Assembly: GCA_033816765.1 (NCBI GenBank)
Contig: CM066291.1
Coordinates: forward strand, 2,170,001 to 2,234,000
DNA from: Nothopassalora personata
Taxonomy: Eukaryota; Ascomycota; Dothideomycetes; Mycosphaerellales; Mycosphaerellaceae
Direction: 5' to 3'
DNA: 64,000 bases
Part shown: positions 1-9,655 of the stretch, piece after piece
Layout of the letters: every line of letters starts with the position of its first letter
Position numbering within the stretch: position 1 is the first letter of the stretch
Notes under the pieces: generated by a model
Databases searched by the model: none
Told to the model about the DNA's origin: nothing
What the model saw: only the letters and a program-made list of their open reading frames with translations
Made by a program: the position numbers and the translations under genes

Positions 1-369
1 TCGCAGACGACGCGCGTGGCAAGCAAACCAAGGACGTGGATCAAGCTTGTGTCGCTGTTGGTGACGTGCAGTTCTCGAGTGTACCGTACCTTCGGCCACG
101 AGAAGGACGAGAACGCCACTTCCGAACTCATATGTGAAAAGTGAATTACAACAACCTCAGTGGCAACTTCCGCCACCTCGCTTTTACCCGCCTTCTGTCA
201 AGCGCTACATACACTTGCCTCACAAGCCAACACTGGACCTTCTTCAGCATCTCAGCAGCACACTACTCGCCACCACCAGATTGACCGGCCAGCATCGTCA
301 CCGCGCAGCCGGACTCACTACTCGGCGCACTAGCAAACAGCATTCCGCTCATACCTCACCCAATGAGAC
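1..369. other. upstream region, no gene seen
   Basis: This is upstream DNA of the first gene. I see no convincing coding region, RNA gene or repeat. A second open frame begins at 134, but its first part has no recognisable protein character. Confidence 0.5.
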
Positions 370-3300
370 TTGCTACAAGGCATACCTGAGCACCTACCGA
401 CACCTCCGAGAAGAAATGTCGTGGTACCATCGTATCAACGAGAAGAAGAGTTACCACCGCCCGATTTTCCTCGTAAGTGCCTTGAGCACAGCGGCACTAT
501 GCAGCGTCTACCCACTTTGCTGCTGGAAGAACTACAGCAGCAAAGAGCGGGCGAAGCTCAAGAAGAAGACCGAGGAGCTGGAGACACGCCAGAAAGAGGA
601 GGAACAATGGCATCGGGAGCATCATCCGCGGGAAGTGAGACATCATTCCCATTCCCCTCGGCCTCATTCATCCCGCCACCACCCTCATCAACGAGCCTCC
701 TCAGCCAGGGTGCCAGAATTCCGAAACGGCCAACTCTACAGATACCGGGACGCGAGGGAGGACGAGGAGATCGAAATGAGTCCAGCGTCGAGTCACAGCA
801 AGCGACAACCATCTCACGACCGGGATCGGGACAGACAGCGTCGGGGCCGCCACCACGGCCACCCGCCTCCTCGTCGCTATCACCACAGCTCCTAGGAGGG
901 TATACTGGGCCCGATGCCAACCTTTTAATGGTCAGGTCAGATTCTATGAAAGACTACAAGTCGGGGCAGCAGGAAGCCCTGAAAGCACAGATGCAGGCGC
1001 TACTATCATCAACCCCATCACCTATCAGAGTTCCTAGTCTGTCTGCGTCCTTGAGCATAAAGCGACAAGAATCAGTTCTGATCACTCCGGCGTCAGAGAT
1101 ATCCCACTACTCATACGCTGAGATACCTGAATCATCAACATCTGGAGAGTCAAACGCAAGCAGCTTCGCCTACCACTTACAGAGGAAGGAGCCGGACACT
1201 CGATTGCTGAAAAAGAAGAGTAAACCATCTCAGCATTTGATCAAGAAGCCCACTGCACTCAAGCCGGTTCCGGTCGCACAACGTTCGCCGTCGTTCTACC
1301 AGCCGAGGGTCGTTGACGACACTGGATTTGTGGAACCTACAACAGCTGGTATACAGCCGCCATCTCCACCAAAGAAGCCATTTGCCTTGACACTGACTAA
1401 GTCAATGCGGGTGAACTCTAACCCTCCCATTCAACCGCTCAGAAAAGCGCAGACACTGAAGCTGCAGCCTATAGGCAAGCCTTCTGTCATGTCGCTCCAG
1501 ATCCCAAGTCCGGCTAAAAGAGGTGCAATCTACAATTCACGGTCTTCCTCCTCGTTGCAACGTGCAGACGGCCTTTCGCGGCAGTTGCGCTTCCAGAGTC
1601 CACAAATTGTTGAATTCAATTACATCGAGTCCACGAGCAACCTCGCGCCGGTGGCCCCACCAAAGGATCGTCTACGCAAGCCTTCGTTTGCACTTGACCA
1701 GGTTCCTGTCAACCACAAGCCTCGCTTCCATGCCGTCACGCCTGCCAAGACTACGCCTGTTACTCCAGGAAACCCATCTTTCCGCCACGATGATTCTTAC
1801 TTCCCAATACTCGGCATCGATGCAATGCCCGACAAGGGATTCGTGCCGCCGAGATCCCCTGCTCCTGAAACTCCAGGAGAGCGCAAGATAGGATTATCCG
1901 AACAATCACGGCCAGACTCTGACCCGACGCCCAAGCGCAGCCTCAGTCTGGTGAAGAGGATGACTATGTCTTCGCCCTCGCCCCTGAGACAGTCGATCGC
2001 AAGCACGAAGGCGCGGAAGCTGAGCCGTGTCTTCAGCATCTTTCGCAAGACACCGCTGGACGATGAAGTGTTTGAAGAACTCTATAAGGATCACAGCACT
2101 TCACCACTAGGCGCCCCGTCGCCTTTGATGACACCAGCGACACCGGCGACACCTGGCATCAAGATACACAGTCCGGTTGAGTCAAGTACGCTCAAGCGCC
2201 GAATGTCCAGCATCGTCCCAGATCTGGCGGTCCCTTCATATTTCGCACGCCCCAGGCCCAATCGCAACCGAAGCGATAGTGGTTCTACCTCGCGCTCTCC
2301 TGATGCCTCACCGATGAGCACTGTTGACGATGATGGTTTACACTCTGTGCCACGTTTTGGTGGGCGAACCAGAGGCCACAACCGCTCATCATCGGAACAG
2401 CTCTCACCGAGGACAACATCTCGCACTCGATCAAGATCCCGTCGCCGTCAAATGCTCGATAACTTGAGCAACGAAGTCTCACGACAGCCCACGCCATCGC
2501 CCGGCGAGTCATCCAAACTCATAGGTCAGACCACCGCCGAGCCTCGAAATGCTGAAGGGAGTGTTCCTGTGCGTCAGGAAGATGTGCCTCAAGCTGAGAA
2601 TGCTATTATACTTTCACCAGCCATGGACACGAGCGACATTGCAGCTGTCGTGAAGCAAAACGCTGCCGTGAAGAAGAAGGCTAGCGTGTTCAGAGGCTTC
2701 TTCCTCGACCTGCGCAAGATGTCTTCTGCGGACAAGATACCATTCGATGAGGACATACCTGTCACAGCAGCTGACCGACATCGATTTGCCATGATTCCAA
2801 AGGTATCTTTACCTGCACTGAAGCTGCGCACTTCCATGGTCAACTTCTCTACACGGTTCCGGCGTAAAGTGGGACGTCAGCAACAGGCAGCGGATGCCGA
2901 CATGAATGGCGACAACGCCAGAGAATCCAACAGTGACGAAGATGCCGAGCCGCCGCGTGGTCAATCGGCACCGAGCCCTACAGCGGAGCAATCTCATGAA
3001 AGCTTAGAACCACTGATGATCACCGCTGAAGATCTCGTAGTAACGCAGTTCGAAACAACACCATTCAGCCAGCGATACCACGACGCTCGGAAGGCTGAGA
3101 TACAGCACATACGCTCTCTGATCGAGGACACTCTTGACGAAGACGACGAAGAGGACGACGATATTGTCCTGGGGTTCGAGCAAAACGTACCCGAGCACTT
3201 TCCCAATTCGCCACTCTGTCCGCTTCATCCGAAGCACAAAAGTGGTGGCAAAGCCATCTGTCCTCAGCATAGGCGCTACAGAAAGAGCAGTGCCGCGAGA

Positions 3301-3648
3301 GTGGTCAAAGTCGGACCTGCTAGAAGCAATCGTGTGACCAGCTACACCAGGATAGCGCCAAGAGAATCTCGACAGCCTTCACCTGAGACGACAGTATTTG
3401 GAGTACCGCCGCCAGAGATCATGGCCGCTGTGAGGGATGAAAACGCTAAAGCAAGGAGGCGTATGGGCAGCGATGGTGCTTCCACGATCTCTTCATCGGG
3501 CAGCGAGGAATGGTACGAGACACGGAAAGCTGCGTGGGCTAAGAGTTCTATGGCTGCTGCTGATGTTAAGTGGAGAGGACGGACACTGCTCAGGGACGGG
3601 TGCGGCTCTGCACGGAAACCACGAAGGCGTAGGATCCAGCGTAGGTGA
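370..3648 (+). CDS. large Ser/Pro-rich hypothetical protein
   Basis: I do not recognise a named family. The frame encodes up to 1092 residues, mostly low-complexity Ser/Pro/Arg sequence with repeated SP and TP sites (for example TPATPATPG near residue 590), suggesting a disordered, phosphorylated protein. Near the C-terminus are an acidic run (about residues 920-935) and a Cys/His cluster, CPLHPKHKSGGKAICPQHRR, around residue 960, which could bind a metal. The body from about 900 onward is clearly coding. The 5' end is uncertain: another ATG at 416 in a different frame leads to a GTAAGT at 473, and splicing to an AG at 537 or 540 would enter this frame in phase. The protein would then start MSWYHRINEKK and lose its present first residues. 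Function unknown. Confidence 0.75.
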   Translation: MLQGIPEHLPTPPRRNVVVPSYQREEELPPPDFPRKCLEHSGTMQRLPTLLLEELQQQRAGEAQEEDRGAGDTPERGGTMASGASSAGSETSFPFPSASFIPPPPSSTSLLSQGARIPKRPTLQIPGREGGRGDRNESSVESQQATTISRPGSGQTASGPPPRPPASSSLSPQLLGGYTGPDANLLMVRSDSMKDYKSGQQEALKAQMQALLSSTPSPIRVPSLSASLSIKRQESVLITPASEISHYSYAEIPESSTSGESNASSFAYHLQRKEPDTRLLKKKSKPSQHLIKKPTALKPVPVAQRSPSFYQPRVVDDTGFVEPTTAGIQPPSPPKKPFALTLTKSMRVNSNPPIQPLRKAQTLKLQPIGKPSVMSLQIPSPAKRGAIYNSRSSSSLQRADGLSRQLRFQSPQIVEFNYIESTSNLAPVAPPKDRLRKPSFALDQVPVNHKPRFHAVTPAKTTPVTPGNPSFRHDDSYFPILGIDAMPDKGFVPPRSPAPETPGERKIGLSEQSRPDSDPTPKRSLSLVKRMTMSSPSPLRQSIASTKARKLSRVFSIFRKTPLDDEVFEELYKDHSTSPLGAPSPLMTPATPATPGIKIHSPVESSTLKRRMSSIVPDLAVPSYFARPRPNRNRSDSGSTSRSPDASPMSTVDDDGLHSVPRFGGRTRGHNRSSSEQLSPRTTSRTRSRSRRRQMLDNLSNEVSRQPTPSPGESSKLIGQTTAEPRNAEGSVPVRQEDVPQAENAIILSPAMDTSDIAAVVKQNAAVKKKASVFRGFFLDLRKMSSADKIPFDEDIPVTAADRHRFAMIPKVSLPALKLRTSMVNFSTRFRRKVGRQQQAADADMNGDNARESNSDEDAEPPRGQSAPSPTAEQSHESLEPLMITAEDLVVTQFETTPFSQRYHDARKAEIQHIRSLIEDTLDEDDEEDDDIVLGFEQNVPEHFPNSPLCPLHPKHKSGGKAICPQHRRYRKSSAARVVKVGPARSNRVTSYTRIAPRESRQPSPETTVFGVPPPEIMAAVRDENAKARRRMGSDGASTISSSGSEEWYETRKAAWAKSSMAAADVKWRGRTLLRDGCGSARKPRRRRIQRR

Positions 3649-4172
3649 AGCTCTATAGGCCTTCCCTGTAGCAAGCACTTCTCCCTAAGACATTCAGAAG
3701 TTCACATGCTCGGCACTTACCTTGTCAAGCTCCGAGACCCTTGCTAGCGTGACGAGCCGGGCGGGAAGCCCGCGCAGTCCGCTGCCACAGCGACATCGAA
3801 ATACTGCTTTGGGTTCATTCACCTCATCCCATCATATCATTGTCCACACAACTGTCGTCTGTCCCATATCGTCTCACGTTGACACCATCCAGCATGCCTA
3901 TACGCGTGCGCCCAAGCGTCGTCTCCCATCACAAGCAGTGAGACTCAATCCGGATGGAGCAAGCACCAGCAGCGCCACCATTCTCTCTTTCTGTAAGCAG
4001 CGTGTCCTGACCACATTTCCAGATACAAATCAAGCTGTGCTATGGGCTTCGTTGCGAAAACCTAACTGTGCCGTAGTTATGTCTTACTACACACCGGCAA
4101 GACGACGACAGGTCTGACCTCCCGGCTCCGTAATATGGAAACTATCAGAGCGAGATCATCAGGGGTCTATTT
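3649..4172. other. intergenic region, no gene seen
   Basis: The region lies between the large Ser/Pro-rich gene and the decayed gene downstream. A 131-codon open frame at 3722-4117 has no recognisable features. Part of it may be the ruined 5' end of the following pseudogene, since an ATG at about 3895 lies in a plausible context, but stops follow quickly. Confidence 0.35.
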
Positions 4173-5526
4173 TTGAACCGGGAAGCCCGTCAAGTACTCA
4201 CCAGCCCCGTCATGATCTTGCAATCATACATGAACATGTTTGATGTCCTCGGCGACCGTGCCGACTTCGCTGTCCAGGAGTACATCGATACAGTCGAGCA
4301 GATTTCAGTGGGCTTTGTCGAAATTCACAAGTCCAAGAGACTTAGTTGTACCCGGCGACTAGGACCCTTAACAAGCATTGCGAGCTGTACATGGCATACA
4401 TGGCCAGCTTTGTCAAGGAAGAACTCCACTTCAGGATCGCGTTGATCAAGAACGAAGGGCTCTCAGCCGTCGCATACACCTCAGCGCTATCAAGACATGG
4501 CCGAATTGCTCGCGTCCTACCCACAGCTCTCGGGGTTAGTGTAAACCTGCTCAAGCGCCGAATGCACGACTTCGACCAAAGGTTCGCGAACGACAGGCTG
4601 CTCATCCCTGCAATGATCTCCTCTATCGGACAGCTAGACGGTATGGAAAGGTGTCTCCTCTCTGGTCAGATCTGGGACGGTTGATTGAAATGCAAACCAA
4701 AGCTTCAGATTCATCTTTCGCCAAGGACATCCCCGAGCATGGAGACGCAATATTCTACACCCAGCATGTTACGATGTTCTGCTTTGATGCCAGCGCTCAG
4801 TCAAAAGCGCTTAACCCTCCGACCAGGCTCAACGAGGACACGACCAAGATTTACTTCGGCGTGGAATGGATTCAAATGCTGGTGAAGTAACAAAAGAGCC
4901 CGCCTTTCGGCGTGGACGTTAGCCCTGATGGCGACAAGGTCGATTGGGAAACGAGAGACCGCACCGTCCAAGCCGTCCTGCAGGAAATCGCCCAGAAATC
5001 GCCAGGACCATCTAAACGCAGAACAACCTTCACATCTCTCGAGTGCCTGGAAGTCCTAAAACATGCCTGGATCCGCGACGAGCCCGATGTTAACTTCAGC
5101 TATCTCGGCCTGTAGATACCATTGACTGAGATGCTGAACAACTTGCACAAGATCATCGCAAAGAATCCCACTGAGCATGTGAAGCCGAAGGGTAGCAAGT
5201 TCTTGTTCGAATGGATACCTAGTGTCATGACTGAAGCCTACATCACCTAGCACGTCGATAAACACAACCAGAACGACGAGTTGATGAAGCGTGCACGTCT
5301 GGTCACTGCAGCGTTCACGAGGGAGAAGGTCATCAAGTCGTCCGGGAACCTTTGTACCAAGGGGTCCCAAGATCTACCTGGTGGTCGTGCGACTGAGGCG
5401 AAGCAGGCAACTGCCCTCGAAATGTTAGATCATTTGAGCGACACAGTCCGGACCGTGAAGGTGCCAATTGTTGAGGAGAGAGTACGATTCAGAGAGCGGC
5501 TCCACGCGCCGTTCCTGTGTCATTAG
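4173..5526 (+). pseudogene. decayed protein gene with in-frame stops
   Basis: Protein-like sequence continues across this region but is broken. From 4651 to 5526 a single frame reads through three in-frame stops: TAA at 4888-4890, TAG at 5113-5115 and TAG at 5248-5250. All three could come from CAA or CAG by C-to-T change, the direction expected from RIP or simple cytosine decay. Upstream, protein-like sequence lies in two other frames (4173-4330 and 4346-4640), so introns or frameshifts are also present. The peptides are mixed helical, with no signal peptide and no motif I can name, for example EIAQKSPGPSKRRTTFTSLE. I cannot assign a family. It sits close to a HET-domain pseudogene with the same kind of lesions. 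Confidence 0.55.
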
Positions 5527-6432
5527 GACTTGATGGTGGTAAAGTTCGCAGTCGCTTGTATCGTTTAGAGGCGCTTCAGATGAAAGGTCTTGCGTCGAAT
5601 TGAACAATTGCTGGGAACGTGAAGTTCTTTGTTCCTCAGAGGTTCGATAGGCGGCTAGTATATTTCAGCATACATATGATTGATTATCGCTTTGCCATTA
5701 TACCAGCAGCACCTTAGGCATCTCAGGCCTTTCTGCTCAGAGGCGTGACGCAGCATACCTTCGCATGGTAGTTTCTTCCTTCAATGTCATCCATGAAAAG
5801 ATAGTGTAACTTCTAGTGTGTCAATTCGGTCCACCAGCTGTCGGTCTCCGGCGCAAGATGAAGTGACGTTGGGGCAAGGTTAAGCTCAAGGTGGATGTGC
5901 AGCAATGGTAGTCGCTGAATGGCCGTCAAGTCGGTATCTGCAAGCAATTCCAGCTGCTCAATACGCTTGTTCAAGATCTGCCGATCCCGTCCATGTCACA
6001 AAAGTCCGGCAAAGAGCTGAAACATATGTTGCTACGCTTATTGTGCGGTTTGGTGTGATTCCGTGGATGGCCCGGCGGTCCTGAGACGCTGGTACAACAC
6101 TTCAGATAGGGATGTGGGAGTGGGCGCGATAGCAGTGGTGGTATAAGACGGATGTTGCTGCCTGATGGGTGGAGTGGTGCACACCACTCGTTCTATGTGT
6201 TTCTTGTCTCATGTAGTTATTTTGGGAGACGCGTAATTAGTTGTGGTCTGGGCTGGACCGGGTTGGGCAGCTACAGCGGCAACGGTCTACCATGTTGATC
6301 TGAGCGAGAGCGTTGAGCCTCGAATTTTGCTCGTCGTATCTGCAGGGCAGCGTGCCTGTGCTTCGAGGCGACGAATATATGCTCATCCAGTGGCAGTAGA
6401 AGCTCCGGTGAAGGACAACGTAGCAAAACAAA
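5527..6432. other. intergenic region, no gene seen
   Basis: About 0.9 kb between the decayed gene and the zinc-ribbon gene. I see no coding frame of convincing composition and no RNA gene. The last few hundred bases presumably hold the promoter and leader of the downstream gene. Confidence 0.5.
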
Positions 6433-6979
6433 ATGGACGCACTTCTGCTTAGTACTGCTTCTTTGAGCTATGCCGGTAAGCATTTGTGCCGACAATGATG
6501 CGACGTTACCAATGCTGACTCGACTTTCGCCAGACATACCACTTCCAGAGATGTTCGAAGCTCCTTCATCAGAAGCATCATCAGTCCACGCGAGAGAGGA
6601 GGAGCACCCATGCACAGAATGCGGCAAGCAAAGATCGCGACGAGGCTCAGTGGCGATGAGTCCGACACAGAAGAATGCCGGCCGTTCGTACTTTCCCTGC
6701 ACAAATCCAAGATGTCGAAAGGGAAGCGTCAGCATACGAGATCGAGACTTTGTGACTTGGGACGCGCACGGAGAGAATCCGCGATGCGATTGTGGTGTAC
6801 CAAGTCAACAAGGGAGGACAGGCCGGGAAGATCGAACGCCAGGATATGGGTACTGGGCGTGCGCTGTTGGAGGCTGCAAGTACTATTCGCGGGATCGCAA
6901 GGGAAGGTCGGTCGAAAGAGGCGAAGTGGCCGCCAAAGATGTGCAGCCGTTCATACCTTGGCTTTTGGCCGCCAAATGA
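6433..6979 (+). CDS. GRF-like zinc-ribbon domain protein
   Basis: I model two exons, 6433-6475 and 6534-6979, giving 162 residues. The intron has GTAAGC, a CTGAC branch site and CCAG, and the phases match. An unspliced reading from the ATG at 6470 would turn the intron into coding sequence, so I prefer the spliced start (MDALLLSTASLSYADIPLP). After about 35 disordered residues come two linked Cys-rich units. The first has CTECG, KNAGRSYFPC and NPRC followed by RDRDFVTWD. The second has CDCGVPS, GYGYWAC and GGCKYYS. This spacing is that of GRF-type zinc ribbons (C-x-C ... G-R-x-F/Y-x-C ... C), which bind nucleic acid in topoisomerase III, NEIL3 and APE2. No catalytic domain is attached, so the specific role is unknown. 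Confidence 0.75.
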
Positions 6980-7103
6980 AACACATCTACATCACCCACT
7001 CAGCATTGCTCCGCATCCCATTCGACACTGTGTAAGTACAGCCGCATGGGGTTTGTGGATGTGATCTTGGTGAATGACGACCGGTTGTCCTGAATGGAAC
7101 CTG

Positions 7104-8239
7104 CTAGGTGGACTCGTCGTAAGTGCCCACAAGCCACGGCAGTAACCACGAGACAGCAAGCATCGCGCTCCCACTTTTCGGAATATGCCGTCGTCCTCGT
7201 ATAGGTGCAGTCCAGCACAATGGCGTAGGTTTCCTTTTCGATTGGTAGATCAGGGAACGTTCATCGGGCCTGATTTGAATCAACCCAGCTCCAGCTATAC
7301 CAACGCGATGTCGACTGACTTTTTGGCACTGCTTGGACGCTGACGAACTGGTGGCGAGCAAGGCGAGATGTTGCTTATTCGACGCCAATGACTCGAAGGC
7401 AGGGGATGGTACCAAATCGGATGGATCTTCCGTTTGCCATGCTAACAAGGACTCGTCGAGCGTGCTGTTCATAATCTCGCGCTGTTGACGAATGATTGCT
7501 TTGGCCCGCTCTCCATACAATAGCGGTATGTTGATAGAGAAATTTTCAAGAAGGCAGTACGCGGTGTCCTCAGCGCGCGTATTCTGGCAATCTGCAGCCC
7601 AGCTCATCTTCTGAGCCACGCTGTATCGACTACGCTCTGTCGCGTCTCCAAGAGCCAATTCCGGTATGCGACCTGCCTCAGAACGCCATTCAGGGTCCCA
7701 AGAGGTCCAATGCGGCCAGGCTGGTTAAGAAGCACGATAGCAGCACTTTCATCCGCACCCATGACCTCCCAGATGGCATCACAGAACACAATCAATGATG
7801 GAGCGATGAGCTCTCGAAGCGTTTATCCTCGCGTGATCCACACGCTGCGTCTGAAGTCGGCCAGGATCTCATCTTTCCATCTGCCGCGAGTGGCAGGAAC
7901 ATCAAAAAGGTACGCATAGCACTCGGCCACCCCATTTTACGAGTCATACATGGAGTTGATGCCTTCGGAAAGCTGCTGGCTCCTCTTCTTGTCTATGCAG
8001 CACGTATCGATCCAGGTTCATTTCACTTTGCGGCTTCGGATGAAATCGCAAGCCTTGATGATCTTGCGATGGCCAGGCCCCGCAGTCTTCCATTTCTTTC
8101 AGCAATCCTGTGCGCAGACGCGATGCTGCTGGTAAGACAGCTCTGCTTTGCCCCAGCAATGCGAGAGAATGACATAGCTCGGGACCTGACTGTCGAAGTA
8201 CTCATGCAGCTCATACGTCTTCGTGTTGAGCAGACGCAT
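7104..8239 (-). pseudogene. HET-domain (heterokaryon incompatibility) pseudogene
   Basis: Reading leftward from the ATG at 8239, the start of a HET-domain protein is clear: MRLLNTKTYELHEYF, then YVILSHCWG, WIDTCCIDK, EGINSMYDS, and later the block SVAQKMSWA with PLLYGERAKAI. The frame is broken by stops at 8099-8101 (TGA), 8018-8020 (TGA), 7937-7939 (TAA) and 7823-7825 (TAA). A frameshift near 7660 precedes the SVAQKMSWA block. The stop at 7823 sits where the family has the Trp of the TRGWTLQEL motif, so TGG was altered by G-to-A changes, consistent with RIP. HET proteins trigger nonself cell death when incompatible strains fuse; this copy cannot make the full protein. It lies head-on against the zinc-ribbon gene. 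Confidence 0.85.
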
Positions 8240-8650
8240 CTTGTGGTGGAATCTATGTGATGTCACTCAGGTTGAGCTCAGCTGACTGCCATGGGAGTTG
8301 TGATGCGGCTCATGGCAAGCGAGCTGCAGCAGGTGTGCCTGAGTAGCAACATTACCGTTGAAAGAAGCATGATCAGGGAAACCTTGACCAATGTAGCGCC
8401 TCTTGTGCTGTGTGTAGAGACGCGATGAAGACAGTGTTGATGGTAGGAAGGTCGATGAGACACGAACGACGAAGACGGGTAGAGACATATGATCACGTGA
8501 GCTGAAGTCTTGGCTCCCGCCGGGCCTGCCGCACATCACAGCGCAAAATCTGGCGAGCTCACTTTCGATGGCGCAACAACACCTTCTCTTCACAGCAATC
8601 AACACATTTACCAATACCAAGTCCTTAAATATCCTGTACCGCAAGACGAT

Positions 8651-9655
8651 ATGGGGGGCAAGAGCGGAAACAAGGCCGGCTACTTCGACAAGCTCAAGGG
8701 CTTGCTCGAGGAGTACAAGACCATTTTCATCGTCACCGTCGACAATGTCTCGTCGCAGCAAATGCACGAGATCCGTATCTCTCTGCGTGGCCAGGGTGTC
8801 GTCCTGATGGGCAAGAACACCATGGTGAGAAGACATGTTCGCGCGGTGAGAAACACCACCTTCTAACACCGCACTCAACAGGTCCGCCGCGCTCTGAGGA
8901 CCTTCCAGGCCGACTTCCCCGAGTACGAGCGCCTCCTCCCACACGTCAGGGGCAACGTTGGCTTCATCTTCACCAACAGCGACCTCAAGGAGACCCGTGA
9001 GAAGATCTTGGCCAACCGTGTCGCCGCCCCAGCCCGTGCTGGTGCCGTCGCGCCTGCCGATGTCTACATCCCAGCAGGTAACACTGGTATGGAGCCCGGA
9101 AAGACCTCTTTCTTCCAGGCTCTCGGTGTCCCAACCAAGATCGCCCGTGGTACCATCGAAATCACCACTGATCTCAAGCTCGTCGAGGCTGGCAGTAAGG
9201 TCGGAGCCTCCGAGGCTACCCTGCTCAACATGCTGAACATCTCTCCCTTCACCTACGGTATGAGCATTGCTCAGATCTACGACCAGGGTCAGACTTTCGA
9301 TGTCAGCGTGCTCGACATTGAGGAGTCTCAGCTCCTCAAGGCCTTCAGCTCCGCCATCACCACCATTGCCTCCATCTCGTTGGCTCTCAACTTCCCTACC
9401 CTGCCATCGATCATGCACAGCTTGGTCAACGGCTACAAGAACCTCATCTCCATCGCCCTGGAGACTGAGATCGAGTGGGAATCCATCGCCGAGCTCAAGG
9501 ACCGCGTCCGCAATCCAGAGAAGTACGCCTCTGCCGCCCCAGCTGCCGGCTCTGCCCCGGCGGCTGGTGGTGATGCTCCAGCTGCCAAGGAGGAGGAGAA
9601 GAAGGAGGAGTCCGAGGAAGAGGACGAGGATATGGGCTTCGGTCTTTTCGACTAA
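8651..9655 (+). CDS. RPP0: 60S acidic ribosomal protein P0 (uL10)
   Basis: Two exons, 8651-8824 and 8882-9655, encode 315 residues, close to the usual 312 or so. The 57-bp intron has GTGAGA, a CTAAC branch site and CAACAG. The start [15 protein letters not shown] fits the family. P0 anchors the P1/P2 stalk on the large ribosomal subunit and helps recruit translation GTPases. Visible features are the rRNA-binding N-terminal half ([28 protein letters not shown]), the block [20 protein letters not shown], an Ala-rich hinge and the acidic C-terminal tail ending [11 protein letters not shown], shared by all P-stalk proteins. Codon use is C-ending and strongly biased, as in highly expressed genes. 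A long antisense open frame over this gene is a by-product of that bias. Confidence 0.97.

Noticed and set aside
134..895. Plus-strand frame overlapping the first gene as an independent 253-residue protein
   Set aside because: The His/Arg/Ser-rich composition is what a shifted reading of Ser/Pro codons gives. Only the segment from 416 may contribute a first exon.
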